From Macrolepiota albuminosa (lineage: Eukaryota > Basidiomycota > Agaricomycetes > Agaricales > Agaricaceae): 64,000 nucleotides of DNA. A model generated the notes under the pieces. That model searched no databases, was not told where the DNA came from, and saw only the letters and a program-made list of their open reading frames with translations. This document shows positions 11,401 to 21,617 of this stretch, piece by piece. Each line of letters starts with the position of its first letter. Position 1 is the stretch's first letter. Position numbers and translations under genes: made by a program. The stretch covers positions 1,861,297 to 1,925,296 of the forward strand of contig JAMWFC010000049.1 in the NCBI GenBank assembly GCA_027475525.1. The letters are read 5' to 3'.

Positions 11401-13687
11401 TGGTGTAGATCGTCAAGGTGCAGCCCAAGGTCTCAGTGAAGTTTTGGCTGGCCTCGGAATGGAGCATCTGGAGGGTCTCCTTCCGGATATCATTACGAAT
11501 GCTCAATCGCCCCGCCCGACAGTCCGTGAAGGATTCATGTCTCTACTTGTATTTTTACCTGCAACGTTTGGCACCCGTTTTCAACCTCATCTTCCAAAAA
11601 TCATCTCCCCTATTCTTAGTGGACTGTCTGACACAGAGGAATATGTTCGGGAAGCTGCCATGCGTGCTGGACGAATGGTCGTCAACAATTACTCCACTAA
11701 AGCTATTGATCTACTTCTACCGGAGCTTGAACAAGGCATGTTTGATCCCGGTTGGCGTATCCGTGTAGGTTTTCTCTATTCAGGTGAAAGTAATACTGAT
11801 ATCATTTTCTGTAGCAATCATTTGCCACTCTCGTCTTGGTGAAGTTCTCGGTCCAGAGTGTTGTGATCGCATCCTTGCTGCATTGTACATTGTTCGCCAA
11901 GATGGTGTCCTTGTGGTTCGCCAGACATCTACCCAAATTTGGCAGGCCCTTGTCCATAATACGCCTCGAACCGGTACAGATATATGTCTATCTACGAAAA
12001 CAGTAATAGATCTAACAACCCCACAGTTTGTGAACTTCTTCCTGAGCTTCTCAACCAGCTCGTTTTCTTGATCTCCAGTGACGAAGCTGACCAACAAGAG
12101 GTATGTTTTTTCTTGTTTGTTCTGATCGTGTTAACGTATTCCATGGCAGACTGCTGTTCACACCACGACAGAAATCAGCCGCAAGTTCGGAGAGAAGATA
12201 TTGGCCGCTATAATCTCCATTTTGCAACAGAAATCTACCTCTCCGGATTCCCGCACACGAGAAGGTGTTTGCCTGATGTTGAGTGAGATAATGTAAGTTC
12301 TTTGATCAACCGTTTTCTTTCTTTTGTTTACCTGTTGACGACTGGGAGAGTACAACTGAGTCGCAGCGTGAAGGGCATGAAAATGATATTATCTCTGTTG
12401 TTCGTGTCTCGCTGGTCGACGATGAGGCGAATGTCCGGTCTGCTGCTGCGAAGGCATTTGATGTTCTGCAAGAGCACCTTGGTGCAATTGCCATTGATCA
12501 AACCATTCCCACTCTTCTCGAAGCCCTTCGTCAACCTGGTAAGTGCTCAGGAACTGCTCTCCAAGCTTTGCAAGAAGTGATGAATGTACATGACTGTTAT
12601 TTTAGCCTATATACTTCTGATTGACTCTCTTGAACAGGTCCACGCTTCTATGGTATTCCCAGTCCTAATTCCTACATTGACGGCGCTTCTGATGACCGTT
12701 TTCAATGCTCGTGCTCTAGCATCCTTAGTGACAGTTGCGGGAAATGCTTTGAGTCGGCGGTTGACTGCCATTTTGAATGCCCTCGTCAAAACATGGGAAG
12801 ATCACAACAGCGAAGAGCTACAAGAGGCCCTGGACGAGACCCTGCATTCCATTCTTGCCTCTATATCTGACCCTGAAGGTCTTAACACCCTCATGTTGAC
12901 TCTTCTTGGATGGTACGTCTTCTGAAAGGCTCTCGAGTTGTATATTCTGATTACTACTTGCAGGGCCAAAAACGAATCTCCTAAACGGCGTGTCAGTGCC
13001 TCAAAGTTCTTCGCCGTCTTCTGTCAAGTTTCCGAGCTGGACTCGTCACTATACCGTGTTGACTGGGTTCGACAACTCATATCATCCTTTGAAGACTCTC
13101 AAGTTGAAGTTCATACCGCAGCTTTAGAAGCCTTTGATATCTTTGTGAAATCCGTGCCCAAAGATGAGCTAGAGCCTCTTGTTGTGCCTCTTTGTCACAG
13201 TATTGAATCGACTGGCGGAGCTGGACAGACTGTGCCGGGCTTCAGTCTCCCCAAGGGCATTGGCCCCACGGTGCCTATCATCATTGCGGGCCTGACTACA
13301 GGCAGCAACGAACAACGTGAGCAGGCTGCTTATGCTATAGGGGATCTCGTTGAGCGTACTGAGGAGAGTGTGATCAAACCTTATGTGGTGCCATTTACCA
13401 GACCTCTTATTCACGTGGCGACACAAGCAACTACTTACCCTCCCGCTGTCAAGATGGCCATCCTCAGTGTGCTAGCGACAATGCTGAAATGTATTCCTAC
13501 ATTTGTAAAGCTGTTCTTCCCACAACTTCAACGGATGTTTGTTAAAAGTGCAAGTGACCCAGCCAGCGTTGCAGTGCAAAATAAGGCAGTGGAGGCTCTG
13601 GGTGGTTTGATGAGGCATCAGCCACAAGTGGATCCTGTTATTACAGAGCTGATCACTGGCGTGAAGAACAATGATGAGGTGGTGGCA
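5499..13687 (+). pseudogene. gcn1: GCN1-like translational regulator, multiply damaged and 3'-truncated
   Basis: A HEAT-repeat protein related to Gcn1, which binds ribosomes and Gcn20 and activates the eIF2-alpha kinase Gcn2. The likely start is MDDPDARTSGFSW at 5499. Good family segments include VFKVLTLTYPRYPDNASRDA, LVKGKDAE-like AIKGKDAELAKWDEE, RHGMLSAGTAVLDRHGAERL, RRGAAYGLAGVLKG, GTLVERLGEVHFPDLVPNLL, AAYAIGDLVERTEE and VDPVITELITGVKNND. Many 45-60 bp introns join them. Damage seen: a one-base loss near 6683 (SIL then TIEKAVLRSPDI in another frame); a repeat-bearing interruption about 8830-9110; a frameshift near 9330; an abrupt jump near 9886 that skips roughly 130 codons compared with the family (from memory); a small deletion near 10912; another loss near 11840. 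The 3' end is replaced at about 13688 by a gag-bearing repeat. It is probably a pseudogene, unless the assembly is poor here. Confidence 0.88.
8893..9067 (+). repeat. Short duplicated palindrome inside GCN1
   Basis: A 33-bp segment (8900-8932) recurs exactly at 9017-9049; the first copy is flanked by an extra inverted pair, ACACCTCAG and CTGAGGTGT, forming a hairpin. A second 20-bp segment (8983-9002) recurs at 9048-9067, overlapping the end of the second copy. The cluster interrupts GCN1 coding sequence and may be a tiny insertion or a filled break. Confidence 0.7.
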
Positions 13688-14028
13688 GAGGCGTACAACT
13701 CATCCATTGCTCTATTGAAAACCCTCCCCTGCAGAACTAAAGGACACATCCGATGGTTCTGCTACAGCTTCCACAGGACCCAAGGACTCCTCCAAAGGTT
13801 CTGCTTTAGTCTGTACATCTGGGGAGGGGTTTTCTTGAACGTCTTGGGCAGCAAGGAGCCGGAGAAGGAGCTCCTAGGCAGCGGAGGCATACAACTCATC
13901 CGTTGCTCTATTGAAAACCCTCCCCTGCAGAACTAAAGGACACATCTGATGGTTCTGCTTCAGTCTGTACATCTGGAGAGGGGTTTCCTCGAACGTCTCA
14001 GGCAGCAAGGAGCTGGAGAAGGAGCTCC
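13688..14028. repeat. Imperfect tandem duplication at the GCN1/retroelement junction
   Basis: A 73-bp block at 13688-13760 recurs at 13884-13956, and the block at about 13797-13874 recurs at about 13951-14028. All belong to the carboxyl-terminal, low-complexity part of a minus-strand gag. The first repeat begins exactly where GCN1 homology ends. Confidence 0.65.
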
Positions 14029-14586
14029 TCCTGCTCTAAAGCTGAGAGATAGTGCACCTCTAACCCCTGGAGACAATACCAAGTGAAGTGACCAGGCTTT
14101 CCACAGCAACAGCAGAGGAGAGGAAGAGAGGAACATTGATGAGAGGCATCAACATCTATAGGTACTCCAAAAGAAAGAGGACATGCTGCAGGTATCTGAG
14201 CTGGGGGTGGAGCGCAAAATGGAAGGGAGGGCTGGATGGGATGACAAGCAGAAAAAGATGCCTGTGAGGTGGAGCAAGGGGCAGTTCCACGGTGGAGCTC
14301 ACGTTGTAACTCCATGAGCTGCCACTGATCACATGCTACCTGATACCAGGTCTCAATACTTGTGTCATCAGGTCATCCCTCAGCCATGCTGTCGATCTGG
14401 TCCATGAGAGAGGGAAGGAGGCCATCTCAGAAGGTGAGACAGAGCTGAAGACCATCTGGATAATAGGCCTGTTCAGCAAGAGCTCTGAAGGAGTTGATGT
14501 ACTCATCTAGGGTCCGCTTCCCCTGCCCATATCGATGAGGATCTTGGAGAGTGAGGGCTGCCACCTTAACAAGGTCCAAGGGGAAG
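13960..14586 (-). pseudogene. Gypsy gag, downstream half (split by a nested element)
   Basis: Read on the minus strand from 14586: PLDLVKVAALTLQDPHRYGQ, then GKRTLDEYINSFRALAEQAY, YPDGLQLCLTF, and further on a zinc knuckle CCCCGKPGHFTWYC (C-x2-C-x4-H-x4-C). These are the second half of a gag capsid domain and its nucleic-acid-binding knuckle. At least two in-frame stops occur. The first half of the same gag is at 25855-26520 on the other side of the element at 14587-25854. Joining the flanks and removing one copy of the 5-bp duplication gives TEFFPLDLVK, continuous across the junction. No pol of this family is present: gag runs directly into truncated GCN1. Confidence 0.85.
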
Positions 14587-15269
14587 TGTCAGGTTCCGCT
14601 GAGTCAGGGGCTTTCTGGGAAAGCAATCACCCTTACAATGCGGACTTGACCTACGGATACTCGGGTGTCTGGAACTCTGGGGCTAGGACTCCGGGGTTCA
14701 AGACGTGGACAGGGGTAATCCCGGGAGAGGGAACTTGGTCCGGGGGTTTTGGGTTCCAGGTAGCTGAGGGTAGGGTGGGGGATCGAGTCGTGAACCGGAG
14801 GTTCTAAGACGAGACCAAGTCAGTAAGTTAAAGTTGCGAAGTGCGTACCAATCTTAGAGCACGCGATTATCCAAGCATGCCAGTCAAATAGAGGGCATGC
14901 AACAATTCAAGTAACCAAGTTAAAGCAGTGTAATATCAAGACTGACGAATACAACGGGGAACTACGCTATAAGTACTACGGGACTGGGTCTCGGGGTTCT
15001 GGGGTGTCTGGGATGGGGTCTGGGGGGTCATTGAGTAGCGGGCAGGGACTGTATACCTGGATTGCGCGTGTGGGGCACGCGATCAATTGGCACAGAGGGA
15101 GCTGTGATGCATGATGCGTGTGATCTGATCGTTGATCGGGGTTGGTGGCAGCTGATGGCGGTCCTTGATGCGCATGATGGCAGGGCGTGTCCTGTGGGGT
15201 TGGAGGGAGGGTCCCGGATGGTGTTCTGGGGGTGTCCCGGGGTGGGTCTGGAGGGGAGGGGTCGTGACA
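14587..15269 (-). repeat. 3' LTR of the gypsy element
   Basis: A 683-bp LTR with TG...CA ends, preceded on the minus strand by a purine-rich tract. It matches the LTR at 25277-25854 and the solo LTR at 48542-49313. Confidence 0.9.
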
Positions 15270-15282
15270 TCACCCCCCCCTC
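15270..15282 (-). other. Polypurine tract
   Basis: On the minus strand the bases just before the 3' LTR read GCTGAGGGGGGGGTGA, a purine run of the kind that primes plus-strand DNA synthesis in LTR retroelements. Its position fixes the element's orientation as minus. Confidence 0.7.
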
Positions 15283-15396
15283 AGCGCCAAGACCCTCCGA
15301 GGCGTGCGTAGCCGGTGGTCCGGACTGGGGTCCAATTGTGGGATCCGGCACCTGACTTGCCACGTATTGAAAAAAATTTTACCATCAAGTTCAACC

Positions 15397-17142
15397 ATGT
15401 CACGTACACCGACACATTCCCCGACGCCCCCGCCCACTAATGAAGTCGCACCTTTGATTGCGTGGGAGTCCTGGGATGCCTGGTACTGGCGCCATCTAGA
15501 TTGAGAGTGCATAGCGGCGCTCGCCCAACAGCGTAAGTGTTGCCGTGCTGGTCGCTTATGGCAACTGACCTTCCCCTTTCAGAACAACCCAACATTTCTG
15601 CCCCAGAGGCGGGTCCTAGTCGGCTCCTGGCACCTGCCCCCGATGCGGCCCCTGGCGGCTCCTTGGGGCCAGGTCTCAGCCATCCCGCGCCCAATTTTGC
15701 ACAGATGACCGTGCATCCTCCCCGCCTGCAGCCCCCTCCCCGCCCTAGATTGCCTGCCCCCTGTTTTCGTCGTTCCAGGATGGCAATAGAGACCGTGTCA
15801 GAGGTCCCGGAGAGTCAACGTGTTGCGTGGGCCGATGCAACACAGGAGCTGTTTGGAGAGGCCCTGGAGAGGCCCCAGGGTCTCCCTGCCCATGCCTGGT
15901 GCGTGAGCAACGGACTGGCAAGTCGCTTCCTACCTCTGATCACCCTTGCTGACTTCGGTGCAGTGCTTGCACTGCGCTTGTCGAGGAGTGCTTTGCCTGT
16001 TCAAGGTTCCAGGCCCCTTGTCCCGCCGGAACACGGCTGTGTGCAAGGCCTGCTGCCTTAATCACAAGCGTTGTTCTGTGTCGGCGCTGTGGAGGGCGCG
16101 TTGTGTCGCCCGGGAGCAGGGATGGCCGCTGGGGGGAGTTACCTGGAGGATGGGGGTTGAGGAGCAGGATTGGGTGGCAGAGCCGGTGGGGGAGGTGCCC
16201 GCAGCGCCCACAGAGGTGCCCAGTGGGGGGTCGGGGGGTCGGAGGGTCGTCCGGGTGGGGGGCTGGGGCCGGCCCGTGGTGCTGATCACGCGCCGGGCCA
16301 CTTGGTCCGACACCCGGGGGCAGGGGGGGCGCCTGGACAAGGAGAAGCGGCGGGCGTTGCCCAGTTCCTCCCAGGGCCTTCCAAGAGGGTGCGTCTGCCC
16401 ATGGAGACCCCACCCCCGGCCTCGCCAGCGCGCCTTTCCCCAGCGGCATTCTCTCTATTGTCTGGGCGACCACTGAGCGTCGAGGTGAGGGACCTGCAGG
16501 CGCGTCTGGAGCAGGCTGATCGGGAGAGGGAGGAGCATGAGGAGGGGGTGAGGGAGGAGGTGGCGCTCCGGCAAGGGCTGGAGAAGGATCGCGAGGCAGC
16601 CCTCCGGGAGTTGGGGGAGGCGAGGGTGGCACAGGGGGAGGCTGAGGCCTGGCTGGACGCTATGGGGGCCAGGCTGGAGCAGGGGGTAGGGCTCCCAGAA
16701 CAGGGCCCCCTGGGGTTGGTCGAGACTCTGCGCTGAGACGTAGTGATTGGGCGCATGGCCTCCCTAAGTGAGTACTCCCCTTCTCGTGGCTGGGTCGGCA
16801 CTGATATTTCCAGGCTGGGCTCGGGAGCATTGTCAGCTCCTGGACAGGGTGGCCACAGCGTTCGCTTCCCTGCAAGAGGGGTTGCAGTCGGAGGCAGGGA
16901 ACCCCGGGGTGGAGCGGGGTCTGGACCTGTTGAGGAGGCTGGTGACCGCGCACCACTGGAGGAACGTCCCCGCCCCGGGGTCGTGGTTTGAGTGGGTCCT
17001 GGACAAGGGCAAGCAGCTCCCGTCTTGGGACCAGTTGGCAGAGGAGGTGTGGCGGGAGCATGGTCCAGGAGGAGTGGGGGAGGATTTCCGGGGCTGGCTG
17101 AGGGGAGGGGAGGGTGAGAGCGGTTCAGGGCCCCAGCTCTAG
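15397..17142 (+). pseudogene. Antisense spliced accessory gene (coiled-coil, Cys-rich)
   Basis: This gene lies between pol and the 3' LTR but on the opposite strand. It begins MSRTPTHSPTPPPTNEVAP. A 50-bp intron (15533-15582, GTAAGT...TTTCAG) leads to a Pro/Ala-rich exon with SEVPESQRVAWADATQELFG. After a frameshift near 15955 comes a Cys-rich block with CLHCACRG and CKACCLNHKRCS, a possible metal-binding region. Then follow a predicted coiled coil (VRDLQARLEQADREREEHEE and onwards, about 16480-16670), another intron (16768-16813, GTGAGT...TTTCCAG) and a final exon with WAREHCQLLDRVATAF ending in a stop at 17140-17142. In-frame TGA codons at 15502 and 16734 each fit a CGA origin. Function unknown. 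Similar Pro-rich, Cys-cluster, coiled-coil proteins recur in mushroom genomes (family memory, not a search). Confidence 0.6.
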
Positions 17143-17400
17143 GGGTCCCCGTTTTCTTGCTGTTGTCTTCGTACTGCTAACTGTAAAATAGTGTACGTAA
17201 AAAATGTACATAATTGGCCTCCCGGAGTCAAGTGATAGTGTAAGTAAGGTGGCGGGGAAACTGGAGAGAGTACCTTGTCCAGACTCCGGGGTGCTACTGC
17301 AGAAAAGTAAATAAAAAAAGAGTAAGATCTAGAAAGTGAAAGCAGAAAGTATACATGGGAGTTGAATCCCTACTGAGACCAGAGGCGGGGGTTACGCCCA
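17143..17400. other. Gap between antisense gene and pol end
   Basis: The 3' ends of the plus-strand accessory gene and the minus-strand pol face each other across about 260 bp. No gene is seen; terminators for both convergent transcripts would lie here. Confidence 0.4.
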
Positions 17401-18667
17401 CTACTGCCGTCTGTGAGTCCTGCGCCCGGGAAGGTTGTTTCCCGGGTGCCATTGTTGGAAGTCCCGGAGTTTGTCGAGGGCGCCTTTGAGGTTTCGGCGC
17501 GGTTCCCAAGTGTCGTCTTCTGGGCTGTATCCCTTCCACCGTATGAGGAAGTGGGGTCGTCCACAAATATTCCGGGAGTCAAGGATGTCTTCAACCTTGT
17601 AGTGGTACTCGTTCTCGACCTCGACTGGGGGAGGGGGCTCGGGGCGTCGTTCGGAGAAGGGATCCGGGGGGTGTCGTTCCAAGAGGCGGACATGGAATAC
17701 CGGGTGCAGACCTTTTAGTCCCAGGGGAAGCTTGATCTTGTAGGCATGGGATGAGACCTTCTTCAAAATTTTGAACGGGCCGAGGCGCTTGTGATCGAGT
17801 TTTGGGGAGGGCCAGCAGGTGCGGAGGTGGCGTCGATCTAACCATACCTTTGTCCCAGGGGTCCAGTCGGGAGTGTCTTTCTGTTTTTGGTCGGCGTGTT
17901 TCACATAGGCCTGGTTCGCGGTGTTGATCTCTTCTCAAAGGAACTCGTGAAGGGACTGGAGATCCTGGGCAACCTCGTGGGCGGCGTGCGATGGGATGTT
18001 CTGAAGCGAAAGTGTCAGTCGGGGGTGGTATCCCTTGTTGGCAAAGAAGGGCGATACCTCGGTGGCAGAGTGCGGCGTGTTGTTGTAGGTGAACTCGGCC
18101 AGGGGGAGCTCAGCGTGCCAGTCGTCCTGCAAGTAGTTGACGTACAGTCAGAGGTACTGCTTGCTCGAGAGACTGATTGACCCTTTCGGTCTGACCGTTG
18201 GTTTCAGGGTGATAGGCAGTAGAGAGGTTAGTCTTTACTTCAAGGGCCTTACACAGGGAAGTCCAGAACTTGGACACAAAAAGCGGGCCATGGTCGGAGA
18301 CAATGTCATCCAGGAGTCCGTGTTTGGCGAAGACGTGCTCAAGAAACAGCCGGGCGAAGTCCGGGGCGGTGTCCATGGTGTGGCAGGGTAGAAAGATGCC
18401 CTGTTTGGTTAGTCTGCACACAACAACGAGAATGGCATCAAACCCTTCAGATTCCAGGAGTTCAACGATGTGGTCCAAGGATATGGAGGATCAGGGGCGT
18501 CGTCCGACCGGCAGGGGTTTCAGGAGTCTGTATGGTCAGTGTCAGGGGACTTTGGCCTGGAGGCAGGGTTCGCATGATCGAATGTAACGGGTCACGTCCT
18601 TCTTCAACTCTGGCCAAAAGTAAGTCTGGGAGATAAGCTGGAGGGTCTTACGTATTTCAGGGTGTCC
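17401..18667 (-). pseudogene. Gypsy integrase with chromodomain, inactive
   Basis: The minus strand carries a zinc-binding HHCC region (about 18480-18650: HPEIRKTLQLISQTYFWPEL, RSCEPCLQAK), then a DDE core and, after a stop, a chromodomain. In the core the first expected catalytic Asp (VVVDRLTK in the family) is Cys (VVVCRLTK, near 18415); the second Asp is in VSDHGPLF and the Glu in NGQTERVNQSLEQ. The chromodomain reads [15 protein letters not shown] then [20 protein letters not shown]; such domains bind modified histones and steer insertion. Frames shift at about 18110-18480 and at 17935 (a TGA where REEI would keep the frame). Confidence 0.88.
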
Positions 18668-19450
18668 TCAGAGCTTGTGGTCATGGTGTTGATGGAGGAC
18701 GTTGTAGCGGAGTTGGGTGTAATCCGGGACGTAGATGCGGCCATCCCAGAGGAGGAGTTTTTCGTTGAGGAACAAGGAGAAGGCAGGGTCCCGGTCGGTT
18801 CCATCGGGGGGGTTGCAGGGGTCGTGGTCAGTGAAGTACTTGTCTCGGGGGGCGCGGCGGATCTGGCTCAGGGTCTCTTCATCATTTAAGATCAGTATGG
18901 CATTCAGATGTTTGGGAGGGATCACCACGCAATGATTGAATGCATTGCGTTCCGCCTCGAATGACTTCTTGGGATAGATGTCTGGTCGACGGGTGAGGGC
19001 ATTGGGTTTAGCTCCAAGTCGTCCCGGGCGGTACTGGATCGTGAAGTCGTATTCCGAGAGAACCTCGGACCATTGGGCCTGCCGTCGACTAAGTTGCTTG
19101 GTCGTGGTGAAGTACTGCAGGTTGTTGTGATCTGAGTAGACCTGAATCCGGTGCTGGGCTCCCTCGAGGTAGGCTCGCCATTGTTTGAAGGCTTCGACAA
19201 TGGCGAGGAGCTCCTTGTCATAGATGTCATAGTTGAGCTCAGCGTCGATCATGGACCGGGTGTAGAAGGCGACTGGCCAGGGCTCCCCGCTGTCAGGTCC
19301 CATCGGCGAGAGGATCCCGGCAATGGCGTAGTCAGAGGTGTCGCATTCCAGGATAATTGGGAGGGCCGGGTCGTAGTGCCGGAGTACGGGGGTGACTGTG
19401 AAAGCCTCCTTGAGCAGGTTAAAGACACTTTGGCACTTACTGTCCCAGTT
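18668..19450 (-). pseudogene. Gypsy RNase H and connection region
   Basis: Minus-strand RNase H with the acidic residues in DTSDYAIAG, YDKELLAIVEAF and VYSDHNNLQYF, followed by the linker to integrase (RPDIYPKKSFEAE). It removes the RNA strand during reverse transcription. The frame ends at a TGA (18668-18670) inside HKL-GHPEI, where the family normally reads through with Arg. Confidence 0.88.
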
Positions 19451-21617
19451 TCAGGCGACGTCCTTGCGTGTGAGCCGGTTGAGGGGTTTCGTGATACCGG
19501 AGTAGTTATCTATGAACCTCTGGTAGAAATTAGCGAAACCCAAGAAGGACTGTACTTCCTTGACATTCCGGGGTTGTGGCCAGTTGACGATGGTCTCGAC
19601 CTTGTGGGGGTCCATGCGCACGCCATTTGGGAATACTATGACGCTGAGATACTCAACCTCTTCCGTGTGGAATGAACTCTTCTCGGGCTTGGCGTGGAGG
19701 TTGTGCTCCTGGAGGTGTTCAAGGACTTGCCAGACATGTTTCTGGTGGTCCTCCTGTGAGTCGGAATAGATGAGGATGTCATCCAGGTAGACGATCACGA
19801 AGATGTCGCTCATGTTGTGGAAGATGTCGTTCATGAAGTATTGGAACGTGGCGGGGGAGTTAGTCATTCCAAAAGGCATCACAAGGTACTCAAACAGACC
19901 ATACCGCATGCGGAACGCGGTTTTCCACTTGTGTCCCGGGGCAATGCGGACGTTATTGTAGCCGGAGCAGAGGTCAATCTTCGTGTAAACCTTGGCACTG
20001 TGGAGTCGATCGACCAGATCGCCAATGAGCGGGAGCGGGTAGCGGTTCTTCTTGGTGATCTTATTGAGTCCCCAGTAGTCGACGCAGAGTCGGAGCGAGC
20101 CGTCCTTCTTCTTGTCGAATAGAACCGGGGCTCCGGTGGCGGAGGCGGAGGGTCGGATGAATACCTTACTGAGCATTTCGTCGAGGTAGTCCTTGAGGGC
20201 CTGGAGTTCGACCTCTGACATGTTGTACACCTTGCCAAAAGGGGGGGCGGCTCCTTCCTCAAGGTCGATGGTATGGTCATAGGAGTGGTGAGGGGGAATC
20301 TCCTTGGCATCTCCTTCGGAGAATACATCAGCGAACTCGTGATACTCTGGGGGAACTACTTCTCGGAGGATTTGCTCCTTGGTTTTTTTTTCCGGGGAAA
20401 TAGCATCCCCTCGTAGATGTTCTTCCAGGAGAGATGGCAAGGTGTGTAGCTGAAACATGGGAGTTCCATCCTTCATGAGGCGGGCGAAGGGGGCGGCTCC
20501 AATGATCCTAATGTCGAGTGCGCTCAGGTTGATTGGGGTCGCAGGTGCATCGGCCAGAGTGGGTGTGACACGTGTCTGAGACCAGCCAGGGTAGTTCGGC
20601 CCTTTGTACTTGTTCTGAGGAATGTTTGGGGGTTGATCAGGGGCCTTGCGGGCTCGGACGGGCGTGGGTAGTGCATGTGTGGGGGGCGCAGCAGTCGTCC
20701 CAGGGGTGTCAGGTGTCGGGTCGCTTCCTAGGGCCCGGAGGTGCACGGCGGTTGAGGGGTGGTTTTTGGGTCCCGGGAAGGTCATGGTGAGCGTCCTCCA
20801 ATCGATGTCGGGGTTCGTGTCGCGCAGCCAGGGTAGTCCCAGCACCATCGGGGTCGATTTGTGAAGTCGTGTGACCAGGAAGTCGGAGGTGAACTCATAG
20901 TCGTTGTCCAGGGTCACACATCCCAAGTGAGACCTCTGAATGGGGCCAGAGGAGGAGGGGGTGCCGTCGAGGCATTGCAGGCGGAGGGGCTGGTCGAGAG
21001 AGTCGTGAGGGAGGTCGAGGGTGTCACTGATGGAAACTCTGGTGGCTCCGCTGTTGATGAGGGCTGATATCAGTCCCGGGGCGCCGTCCAGTCTGGCATC
21101 GATGACGAAGGACCGGGACGAGCAGGACTGGAGTCCAGGGGGTGGTGGGGGCCCGTCCTTTGGAGTAGGGTTCAGAGAGTGGGTGATGTCAAAGGGGAGT
21201 TGCTGGTCATCGGGTGTTGGGTCCTGGGTCAGGCGAAGGGTAAGATGTCGCCAATCGATGTGGGGGTTGGTGTCTCGGAGCCACGGGAGCCCTAGGACCA
21301 GGGGTGTGGAAGGGTGGAGTTTGGTTATCAACATCTGGAGGGTGTGAGTCTGTCCGTTGGCAAAAGTAACGGGCATACACATGAAGTGAGTGATGTCCCC
21401 CGCCATAGAGGCGTCTCCATCGAAGAGGCAGAGTCGTACCGGGACCGGGAGTTGCTGAGCAGGTTCCAGGGCGAAGGTAGACCATGCTTCATCGATGAAG
21501 TTGTCGGTGGCGCCACTGTCAACGAGGGTGTTGAGGGGGGTTCTGGAGAGGGTGAGGTGGGTTTTGAGGAGAAGAGAGTGTGAGGAGTGGGAGGGTAGGT
21601 AAGCCGTGAGGGTGTCC
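19451..21617 (-). pseudogene. Gypsy pol: tandem protease domains and reverse transcriptase
   Basis: Read on the minus strand, a first retropepsin carries LVDSGATDNFIDEAW (Asp codon 21518-21520) and closes with LGLPWLRDTNPHIDWRHLTL. About 460 bp later a second copy carries LINSGATRVSIS (Asn codon 21053-21055) and closes with LGLPWLRDTNPDIDWRTLTM. The RT follows with RLCVDYWGLNKITKKNRYPL, MPFGMTNSPATFQ and the active-site VYLDDILIY, then QSFLGFANFYQRF. Retropepsins cut the polyprotein as dimers; here two domains lie on one chain and only the first keeps DSGA. The frame is interrupted by a TAG near 21616 upstream and ends in a TGA at 19451 where family members have Trp (VAWNWD). Confidence 0.9.

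Noticed and set aside
15940..17061. Long minus-strand Pro/Arg-rich frames opposite the antisense gene
   Set aside because: High G+C keeps all frames open; the plus strand alone has matching splice sites and a coiled coil.
19817..21583. Plus-strand frames of 70-110 codons over protease and RT
   Set aside because: Complement shadows of the pol frame, with no independent motif.
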